DNA of 16,845 nucleotides, from contig DAOULG010000082.1 of the NCBI GenBank assembly GCA_034420495.1, positions 1-16,845 on the forward strand. Reading direction: 5' to 3'. The stretch is from VYDC01 sp034420495. Lineage in GTDB: Bacteria > Chloroflexota > Dehalococcoidia > UBA2979. This document shows, piece by piece, positions 7,607-13,408 of this stretch (its first letter is position 1; each line of letters opens with the position of its first letter). The notes under the pieces are model-generated. The model did no database searches. It was not told where the DNA came from and saw nothing but the letters and a program-made list of their open reading frames with translations. The position numbers were made by a program, and so were the translations under genes.

Positions 7607-7783
7607 CATGCGCTCCCTGGGCAGCGCGGCCCGTTCACGCGGCGGCGACCCGGGCGCGAAGACTCTACGGCGTCGCCGCGGGTGGCTTGTGTCGCCCCCG
7701 CATGATCTCCACTCATTATGGTCTTCAAGCGCTCTCGGGAGCCGGTTGCGGCGACCTGTAGCTGGCGGCCCGCGCATGGTTTG

Positions 7784-7796
7784 CACGGTGACCGTG
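7784..7796. promoter_or_regulatory. Odd-centred palindrome upstream of the CoA-transferase gene
   Basis: CACGGT at 7784-7789 and ACCGTG at 7791-7796 are exact reverse complements around a central G. It lies about 180 bp upstream of the CoA-transferase start and could be an operator; no regulator is encoded nearby. Seen in sequence; the role is inference. Confidence 0.25.
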
Positions 7797-7943
7797 ATCG
7801 TCAGGAGCCGCCCGGGCCATTCAGCGTGGCCGGACCCTCACCCTGATGGCTGACGGTTTGGGAGGGTCTGATGTCTTTTGATCAGTGAGTGCCGCGCCGA
7901 TCAAGCCCGAATGTTGCCCGAACCACCTGTCGTTCTAGGATCC

Positions 7944-8000
7944 GGGATTGAGGTTTCGCATGATCCGTAGCCGATGCGAGGACGGGTCCGGCTCAATCCC
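7944..8000. repeat. Nested inverted repeat downstream of the second Doc toxin
   Basis: Outer arms GGGATTGAG (7944-7952) and CTCAATCCC (7992-8000) are perfect reverse complements. Inside them, CGCAT and ATGCG form a shorter inverted repeat with a 12-nt loop. On the minus strand this lies just past the toxin stop and could fold as a 3'-end structure. Confidence 0.35.
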
Positions 8001-8047
8001 TATCCGGATGAGGGCCTTGAAGATCGTGACCTCAGTCGAGGGCTGAT

Positions 8048-8407
8048 CTAGGCTCCCGGCTGCCATAGCCGAAATGGCCCCTCGCCAGCGATCGAGAAGC
8101 CTCCTTGGTGTGATATTTCCACCCGGTGCCTGGCGTCGTCGTCCGACCACAGCCACACGTAGTCATTGACGAGCAGGGTGCTGTGCAACACCGTGACGGC
8201 AAGACGCTTGTTCCCATCGACAAGACCGTGATTGCATGCGATCGAGCGTGTGAGGGCTGCGAGCTTCTCGGCGAACGTCTGGTAGTACGGCTGGTGCGGT
8301 AAGGCCAGCGCGGACTCAAGCTGAGCCCTCGACTGCACAACGAAGGTCGGTTGGGCCTCTTCGGGCGACCCGAAGAGGCCCACGGCCAAGCGGTTCAGCA
8401 CACCCAC
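8048..8407 (-). CDS. Second Doc/Fic-family toxin, start codon uncertain
   Basis: A Fic/Doc-type protein with the core motif HGLVDGNKR (Phe of HxFx replaced by Leu, Lys retained as in Doc), preceded by RAQLESALALPHQPYYQTFAEKLAALTRSIACN, which matches the helix leading into the Doc motif [RAQLESALALPHQPYY, then QTFAEKLAALTRSIACN]. The only near-canonical start in this frame is GTG at 8407 (119 aa), which has no ribosome site and drops the expected first helix. The frame continues upstream as VDQTHVWPTYNDL to a stop at 8450-8452. There an ATC triplet (8449-8447) sits 7 nt after AAGGA, exactly where a start is expected. Either a rare AUC start is used or the ATG was lost. The C-terminus after WSDDDARHRVEI is not typical of the family, so a frameshift or decay there is possible. 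Lower GC than neighbouring genes suggests transfer. Confidence 0.68.
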   Translation of the reverse strand: MGVLNRLAVGLFGSPEEAQPTFVVQSRAQLESALALPHQPYYQTFAEKLAALTRSIACNHGLVDGNKRLAVTVLHSTLLVNDYVWLWSDDDARHRVEISHQGGFSIAGEGPFRLWQPGA

Positions 8408-8449
8408 GAGATCGTTGTAGGTCGGCCAGACGTGTGTCTGATCGACGAT

Positions 8450-8653
8450 CTACTTGTCCTTCAGCCGTTCTAGGACTCGTCGATTGACGCGTATGACAAC
8501 GTCCGCCGCCTTCTTGTAGGCGTCGGTCTGGTTGCTGCTGGTTGGCTTCTTCGTGTGTGGTGACTTCACCGTATGCTCCGACTTGGTCGGGGGCTGTGCC
8601 GCTACACCCTGCCTTGGAACCGTAGCATAGTCAGCCTGTCTGGCACCCGCCAT
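8450..8653 (-). CDS. Putative antitoxin of the second Doc-like locus
   Basis: A small basic protein of 67 aa from the ATG at 8653 (73 aa if GTG 8671 is used; neither has a clear ribosome site). The N-terminal half is polar and low complexity (KSEHTVKSPHTKKPTSSNQT). The last 25 residues, DAYKKAADVVIRVNRRVLERLKDK, form a likely amphipathic helix of the kind that binds a toxin. I do not recognise the family. The role is inferred from size and from lying immediately upstream of the Doc-like gene: its stop at 8450 abuts the presumed toxin start, and AAGGA at its 3' end looks like the toxin ribosome site. An inverted repeat lies just upstream at 8680-8702. Confidence 0.55.
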   Translation of the reverse strand: MAGARQADYATVPRQGVAAQPPTKSEHTVKSPHTKKPTSSNQTDAYKKAADVVIRVNRRVLERLKDK

Positions 8654-8679
8654 TCTCGTCGACTCGAGCACTCACCACT

Positions 8680-8702
8680 TTGATCCTGATGACCGCGATC
8701 AA
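8680..8702. promoter_or_regulatory. Inverted repeat upstream of the second antitoxin gene
   Basis: TTGATC (8680-8685) and GATCAA (8697-8702) are perfect arms with an 11-nt spacer (17-bp period), 9 bp upstream of the GTG at 8671. Its position fits an autoregulatory operator of a toxin-antitoxin operon. The role is inference. Confidence 0.35.
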
Positions 8703-8888
8703 GGCTTCGCGAGCGTCCCGACCAGGGAGCGTGATCGCTTCGCACCGCGGCCTCCGTCCGCCGCGCCTGCCTCGGTCGCGGGGCGTGGCCGCCGACGCAT
8801 GGTCCCCCGGTCCGGCCGCCGCACGGCTGGGGCCAGCGAGACGGCGGGGAGGGTGGCGTCCCTCACGCCGCCGGCCGGGGCCGCGCGC

Positions 8889-9578
8889 TCAGCGGAGGGA
8901 GCACCCGTGGCGCCCGCGGCCACCCCAGCCCTTCCCGCTGCCGACGCCGTGCCCGGATCGGCCGATCCCGACGCCGCCCCCCCGGCCGGCGTCCCGGAGG
9001 AGCTGCGCCTGCTCGGCGGTGACGTCGCCCGCCTCCTCGGCCGCGGCGATCGCCGCCTCGCGCGCATCCATGAGGGCAGCGGCAAGCGCGACCCGGCCGA
9101 CGCCGGCGATCTGATCGCGCAGCGTCCCGTCCGCCTTCGCGGCCCCGACCTCCTCGGTCGTGATCCCGAGCAGCGAGGCGTAGACGGAGGCCACGTCGAC
9201 CGTGACCGTGCCCCGCAGGCTCCTCAGCTCCGCCCGCTCATCGTCGGTGAGCAGGGCGCGGTCGGCCTCGATCATTCCCCTGAGTCGGTCCGCCTGGGCC
9301 GCGGTGATGTCGCCGGCGGTCACGGCGCCGTCGACTGCGGACGTCGCCTCTTCCTCGTAGGCCGCCTGCATAGCCTCCTTCGAGACATCCGCGAGGAGAT
9401 CCCTGAGCGTCCCATCGCTGCGTGCCTGCTCGACCTCGTCCGCGGTGATGCCGAGCGCCCGCGCTATGACGTCGACCCGGTCGACGAGGCCGCGGCCGGG
9501 ATGCGCGAGCGCGGATCCGACCAGCAGCAGCGCCGCCAGTGCGCCGAGAGCCATCGCCGTCGCCTTCATCCGCGTCAT
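8889..9578 (-). CDS. Secreted protein with two LGIT repeats and a Gly-rich tail
   Basis: A 229 aa exported protein of unknown function. It starts with a signal peptide (MTRMKATAMALGALAALLLV, probable cleavage after ALA at 25). Two related modules follow: LGITADEVEQARSDGTLRDL (about 42-61) with a trailing helix and GDITAAQADRLRG, and LGITTEEVGAAKADGTLRDQ (about 137-156) with a trailing helix and GDVTAEQAQLLRD. 'LGIT.eEv..a..dGtLrd..A' units of this kind occur in DUF2680/YckD-like secreted proteins of Gram-positive bacteria; that link is from memory. The tail (about 198-229) is rich in Gly, Arg and His with one Cys. The start ATG is supported by AGGGAG 6 nt upstream. It lies 312 bp downstream of the sensing cluster on the same strand and is probably transcribed separately. 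Confidence 0.75.
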   Translation of the reverse strand: MTRMKATAMALGALAALLLVGSALAHPGRGLVDRVDVIARALGITADEVEQARSDGTLRDLLADVSKEAMQAAYEEEATSAVDGAVTAGDITAAQADRLRGMIEADRALLTDDERAELRSLRGTVTVDVASVYASLLGITTEEVGAAKADGTLRDQIAGVGRVALAAALMDAREAAIAAAEEAGDVTAEQAQLLRDAGRGGGVGIGRSGHGVGSGKGWGGRGRHGCSLR

Positions 9579-9890
9579 GGGAGTCTCCCTTCGCCGGGGC
9601 CGGAACGTCGCGGCGCACGCTAGCCGCCGGTGGGTGAAGTCCTCCTAAGCGCACCGTGATATGGGCGTCTTCGTCGCAGGTCCCGGGAGGCGACTGTCGG
9701 CACGTACGCCGTCGCGGCGCCGGGTACGCGGCCCGGTCGCCGGGAATCTCGTCGGCGGGGTCAGGCGTGCAGCGGCGAGCAGCAGCGCGCCGCAGCGTGA
9801 TCGAGCGTCATCTCCACAGTCGGCCGGCGGGAGCCGTGACCGAGTCGCCGTCAGCCGGTCCGGTGCGCCCGCCCCGGCGGGGCCGGCCGG
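9579..9890. other. Intergenic region between the LGIT-repeat gene and the binding-protein gene
   Basis: No gene is supported here. It should contain the promoter of the LGIT-repeat gene, but I found no clear -35/-10 pair. GCACCGTGAT at 9651-9660 resembles the GCACCGTGC motifs at 12269 and 12323. A short GC hairpin (GCCCC-GGC-GGGGC, 9871-9883) just past the end of the upstream binding-protein gene may be its terminator. Confidence 0.5.
9871..9883 (-). terminator. Possible hairpin terminator after the LivJ-type gene
   Basis: GCCCC and GGGGC arms around a 3-nt loop lie 7 bp beyond the TGA of the upstream gene (9891-9893). There is no U-run, and such short GC palindromes are common in DNA of this composition, so support is weak. 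Confidence 0.25.
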
Positions 9891-11123
9891 TCAGCGCCCG
9901 TACGGGATGGTCGCCACATCCTCGATCTCGTCGTCCCGCGTGAACCGCCAGATGCCGATGTAGCCGCGCTCGAGGTCGCCGTTCGCGTCCCAGTCGACGG
10001 AGCTGGCGGCGCCCTCGTAGTCGACGTCCCCGGCCTTCCTGATGATCTCCAGGGCCCGGGCGATGCCCTCTGCCCCGGGGAGCACGCGCTCTCCGGGAGC
10101 GCTCCCGATGCGGCGCAGCTCGTCGCGGATGGCGAGCCCGTCGGCGCTGCCCGCCGCCTCGGCCGCCAGCATGACGGCGACGGCGGCGTCATAGCTCTCC
10201 CTGATGTAGCTCGTCTCCGCGTTCTCGCCGTACTCGTCGCGGTAGGCGGCGTCCCAGGCGGCGGTGGCGGGGGTGTCGTGCGAGGGGCCACTGGTGGTCC
10301 CGTACATGCCGGCCAGCCTGCCGCCCCCGACGGCGACGGCCAGCTCCGCGCGCCTGAGCGCGTCGCCGAAGAAGAGCTGCCCGTAGAGGCCGCTGTCGAG
10401 CGCCTCGGGGAGGATCACCTCGGCCTCGGGCCAGAAGGTGAGCAGGACGAGCGCCTCCGCGCCGGCCCGCGCGCTCTGCTCGAGCAGCCCGAGGTAGCTC
10501 TCGCGGAGCTCGGTCGGGGAGGCGACGAGCACGATGTCCCCCGTCCAGGCCCGCTCGAAGGCCTCCGCCAGGCCGGTGCCCCAGGCGTCGTCGCGGTAGA
10601 TGACGCCCACGCTGTCGAAGCCGCGCCCGCGCGTGAGCTCAGCCAGCGCGGGTCCCTGGGCGACGTCGGAGAGAGCCGTGCGGAAGAAGAGGTCGCGGTC
10701 CTCGTTCAGCGTGAGCAGGGGGGAGGAGGCCGAGGGGCTCACCACGGGGACGCCGGCCGGTGCCGCGACCCCGACGACCACGAGCGAGTCCGCGCTGCTG
10801 TTGGGACCGACGATGGCGTGGACGCCCTCCTCCTCGATGAGGCGGCGGGCCTCCTCCCCGGGGTTCAGGGTGTCCCCCTCCACGACCTCGACCGGGCGGC
10901 CGAAGACGCCGCCGGCCGCGTTCACATGCCCGACGGCGAGTCGGACGGAGCGCAGACGGTCGAGGGACGTCTCGGTCTGCGTCTCGCTGTTGACGAGCAT
11001 CACCCCGACCCTGAGCGGCGCGACGTCCCTGTCATCGCCGCAGGCTGCGAGCGCGCCCGCCAGGAGCGCGGCGCCGGCCGCGAGCGCCCACGCGACGGCC
11101 ACACCACTCCTGAGCGCTGTCAC
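9891..11123 (-). CDS. LivJ-type periplasmic binding lipoprotein (Peripla_BP_6)
   Basis: A 410 aa ligand-binding protein of the branched-chain amino acid/amide type I fold. The lipobox LAAC (25-28) predicts a lipid-anchored extracellular protein. Family features include LRVGVMLVN at 37-45, HVNAAGGVFGRPVEVVEGD at 66-84, AIVGPNSSADS at 103-113, GVPVVSPSASS at 124-134, and later DSVGVIYRDDAWGTGLAEAF and ESYDAAVAVMLA. The GTG start at 11123 has AGGGG 4 nt upstream. It begins 25 bp after the tandem-Cache gene, so the two are almost certainly co-transcribed. No LivH/LivM permease or LivG/LivF ATPase is near. Together with the receptor-like neighbours this suggests a sensing rather than an import role (inference). 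The ligand is unknown; amino acids or amides are the usual ones. Confidence 0.88.
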   Translation of the reverse strand: MTALRSGVAVAWALAAGAALLAGALAACGDDRDVAPLRVGVMLVNSETQTETSLDRLRSVRLAVGHVNAAGGVFGRPVEVVEGDTLNPGEEARRLIEEEGVHAIVGPNSSADSLVVVGVAAPAGVPVVSPSASSPLLTLNEDRDLFFRTALSDVAQGPALAELTRGRGFDSVGVIYRDDAWGTGLAEAFERAWTGDIVLVASPTELRESYLGLLEQSARAGAEALVLLTFWPEAEVILPEALDSGLYGQLFFGDALRRAELAVAVGGGRLAGMYGTTSGPSHDTPATAAWDAAYRDEYGENAETSYIRESYDAAVAVMLAAEAAGSADGLAIRDELRRIGSAPGERVLPGAEGIARALEIIRKAGDVDYEGAASSVDWDANGDLERGYIGIWRFTRDDEIEDVATIPYGR

Positions 11124-11148
11124 CGCTCCCCTCGTCCCGTCGGTGTCC

Positions 11149-12054
11149 TCACGGGCTCAGCGGAGGGCCGATGTACCGCTCGTACCAGCCGGAGCCGAAG
11201 ATGTACTCGCCTCGCCGGACAGCCCAGGTGTGCTTCACCTCCTCCTGGCCGGAGGCGGGGTTCAGGAACACGTAGTTCACCCAGCGCCCCTGCTCGGTCG
11301 CCCCCAGCAGATCGTCGCCGTAGAAGTAGCCGGTGATGTCGACGCGCTCGCTGGGGTCGCGCCCGCGGATCTCCTCGCGCGGGTGCGCGATGGTGTAGCC
11401 GTCGCCGTCGATGACGAAGACGTACCACGGGCCGTCCGTGCTCTCGGGCGTGTTGTAGTACGCGACGGCCTCCTCCGCACCCAGCAGCTCGTAGAGCGCC
11501 AGGCCCCTCTCCACGAATGCGACGGTGTACGCCGGCGGATCAGAGCGGGTCGGGCCGTCCGCGTACCAGCCGGATCCGAAGATCAGGCCGTCGTGCCTCA
11601 CGAGCCAGGACTGCTTCGATTCCGTCCGGCCCGTGGCGGGATTGAGGTAGGTGTAGGGCACCCACGCCCCTCCCTCGCTCGCACCTGCCGCGAGCATTCG
11701 CCCCACCGGGTATCCGTCCGGCCCCTCGATCTGATCGGCCGACAGGCCGACGTTCTCGGGGATGGTGGCGTTCGCGACGAGCACGTCATTCTCGTCCGCG
11801 ATGAAGATGTACCACTCGCCGTCCACGCTCTCGGGCGAGTTGTAGTACTCGATCGCCGCCTCGCGGCCGATCTCGTCGTAGTGCCGGATCGCCTCCGCCA
11901 CGAAGGCCTGCGTGTAGGCGGCGGGATCGGCCGCCGCCGGGCCCGGGCCGAGCGCGGGCGAGCGCTCCTCCGAGTCGTCGCCCACCAGCGCGACGACCGC
12001 GATCGCAAGAGCCAGGACGGCGACGGCGAGCGCCGTCCCTGACGTCATCCTCAC
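11149..12054 (-). CDS. Membrane-anchored tandem Cache-domain protein without output domain
   Basis: A 301 aa protein with one N-terminal membrane segment (about 7-25) followed only by extracytoplasmic sequence. Two clearly duplicated Cache modules span about 47-164 and 176-291. Both carry AYT.AFV, then YYN[ST]PES.DG.WY.F, then G.WV.Y..LNPA.G..E.K..W.VR, and end in IFGSGWY. Cache domains are the ligand-sensing heads of chemoreceptors, histidine kinases and cyclases. Here nothing follows the second module (ending ERYIGPPLSP), and there is no second membrane helix. I chose GTG 12054 because AAGGGA lies 10 nt upstream; TTG 12057 and ATG 12048 are close alternatives. It precedes a LivJ-type lipoprotein gene by 25 bp. 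The expected role is ligand binding in a complex with a partner not encoded here. Confidence 0.82.
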   Translation of the reverse strand: MRMTSGTALAVAVLALAIAVVALVGDDSEERSPALGPGPAAADPAAYTQAFVAEAIRHYDEIGREAAIEYYNSPESVDGEWYIFIADENDVLVANATIPENVGLSADQIEGPDGYPVGRMLAAGASEGGAWVPYTYLNPATGRTESKQSWLVRHDGLIFGSGWYADGPTRSDPPAYTVAFVERGLALYELLGAEEAVAYYNTPESTDGPWYVFVIDGDGYTIAHPREEIRGRDPSERVDITGYFYGDDLLGATEQGRWVNYVFLNPASGQEEVKHTWAVRRGEYIFGSGWYERYIGPPLSP

Positions 12055-12265
12055 CAACGTGGCATCCCTTCCCGCGGCGCCCCGTGCGGGCCCGCTATCG
12101 TCTCCGGCGGCCTGCGCGCCGCCAGTCCTCGCCACCGCCGGGACGAACGCTCACGCCGGAGCCTCGGCTCCTGTCGTGGTCGAGTCTCCCGCCGACCCGG
12201 CAACGGCGTGACGCACGGTTCCGCCAGGCCCGTGCCAGCGGGCTGGCCGGGGCGGGCAGGCTGGC

Positions 12266-12332
12266 CAGCACCGTGCGGCGGCCACTCGCCGCCCCCGCGG
12301 GGTGCGGCGTCACGCGCTGCAGCACCGTGCGG
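12266..12332. repeat. Two identical 13-bp repeats with palindromic core
   Basis: CAGCACCGTGCGG occurs at 12266-12278 and again at 12320-12332, 54 bp apart. Each contains the odd palindrome GCAC-C-GTGC. They lie between the helical-bundle gene stop and the Cache gene start, so they could be paired operator sites for the Cache-SBP operon. Seen in sequence; function is inference, and chance is not excluded in GC-rich DNA. Confidence 0.35.
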
Positions 12333-12340
12333 GAGACGCT

Positions 12341-13408
12341 CTAGGCGGCTCGCCGGCTGGCGTAGGCGCCCGCAAGCAGCGTGGCGACCGCCCCCAGCAC
12401 CGCGACGACCAGCAGCATGGTCTGCCCGTCGGAGGCCCGCTCCGCGTCGCCGTTCCCGGCGCCAGCACCGCCCTGTACCTCGCCCGCGAACGCATCGAGC
12501 TCGGCCAGCAGGGCCGTGTGATGCTCCTCGCTTGCCGCGATCAGATCCCGCTCCCGGACGGTGAGCTCGAGCCTCGTCTCGAGCTCGCCGAAGAGACCGC
12601 CCTGCCCGGCGCCCGCCGCGCGCAGGCCGTTCGCGAGGGGAACGACCCGCGGGTCGAGATCCGGTCCCCCATTCTCGGCCAGGTAGTCGAGGCTCCGGAC
12701 CAGCCGCTGGGCGACCGTGTCGAAGGACTCCTGCGTCCGCGCCACGCGGGTCGGCTCCTGCACCAGGCTTGCGATCGAGAGGAGCGTGTGGCCGAGGCTC
12801 ACGTCCCGCTGGACCCCTGCCATGTGCCAGAAGCGTTGCAGCTCCTCCTCCGAGAGGGCGCGCGCCGCAGGCACGGCGGACGGCCGGGCGTCGCTCTCGC
12901 CGGTGAGCATGAAGTAGATCTGGTCGTCGAGGCTCCCGGTGAGCGCCGGGAACAGCGCCCGGGTGTTGGTGACGACGAGTTCCTGGAAGGCCTGCTCGCC
13001 GCGAAGCAGCGCGCGCAGGATGTCGGGACGGCCGCCGTCTATCTCCTCCACCGTCGACACGAGGCCGTCGACATGATCCGCGACCCGGGCCGCGCTCGCG
13101 TTCGCGTCCTCGAGGACGGCGACCTGCTCCGCCAGCGCCGACTTCAGGCGCGCGATCTCCGCGCGGGCGGCCAGCACGCCGTCGCGATCCATCGTCGCGT
13201 TGCTCGCGACCGCGCCCACCGCCATGAGGTCACTCGAGTGCCGTGCGATGGCGACCGCCGCGCCGAGCGCCGCCGCGTCGTCGGTGCGCTCGCTCTCGTC
13301 CACGACGCCGCCGAGTGCCAGCCAGCCCGCCACCGCGACCGCCGCGATCGCGGCGAGCGCCGCCGCGGTGGTGAGCGCGATCGCCGGCGAGAAACGGAAC
13401 CTGTCCAT
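12341..13408 (-). CDS. TorS-like helical-bundle membrane sensor lacking HAMP and kinase domains
   Basis: A 355 aa protein with membrane helices at both ends (about 10-33 and 330-349) and a roughly 290-residue Ala/Leu/Glu-rich helical region between them. It ends five residues after the second helix (SRRAA). The stretch at about 225-310, including ESFDTVAQRLVRSLDYLAE, GAGQGGLFGELETRLELTV and ASEEHHTALLAELDAF, resembles the periplasmic helical bundle of TorS-type sensor kinases, where such domains contact a periplasmic binding protein (TorT). This similarity is by pattern recollection. In a normal receptor HAMP and kinase or methyl-accepting domains would follow TM2; here the gene stops. Its ATG directly abuts the TAG of the upstream binding-protein gene, so the two are translationally linked and likely form a ligand-receptor pair. 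It could instead be a degenerate receptor. Confidence 0.72.
   Translation of the reverse strand: MDRFRFSPAIALTTAAALAAIAAVAVAGWLALGGVVDESERTDDAAALGAAVAIARHSSDLMAVGAVASNATMDRDGVLAARAEIARLKSALAEQVAVLEDANASAARVADHVDGLVSTVEEIDGGRPDILRALLRGEQAFQELVVTNTRALFPALTGSLDDQIYFMLTGESDARPSAVPAARALSEEELQRFWHMAGVQRDVSLGHTLLSIASLVQEPTRVARTQESFDTVAQRLVRSLDYLAENGGPDLDPRVVPLANGLRAAGAGQGGLFGELETRLELTVRERDLIAASEEHHTALLAELDAFAGEVQGGAGAGNGDAERASDGQTMLLVVAVLGAVATLLAGAYASRRAA

Larger units (their letters stand above)
7607..8047. other. Gene-poor stretch between the CoA-transferase and the second toxin locus
   Basis: No convincing gene was found on either strand; base composition drops well below that of the flanking genes. 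It contains an odd-centred palindrome CACGGT-G-ACCGTG (7784-7796) and a nested inverted repeat at 7944-8000. A 73-residue minus-strand reading frame ending at 7935 overlaps the toxin gene and has no recognisable family. The region probably holds the CoA-transferase promoter, but no -35/-10 pair with good spacing was found. Confidence 0.5.

Noticed and set aside
7935..8156. 73-residue minus-strand frame overlapping the second Doc-like toxin
   Set aside because: Overlaps the toxin in another frame and matches no family. Considered as a frameshifted toxin C-terminus, but no Doc-like sequence could be recognised in it.
10278..12042. Plus-strand frames of 352 and 480 residues opposite the first binding protein and the Cache gene
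   Set aside because: Antisense to genes with clear lipobox and Cache repeats; no motif or ribosome site supports them.
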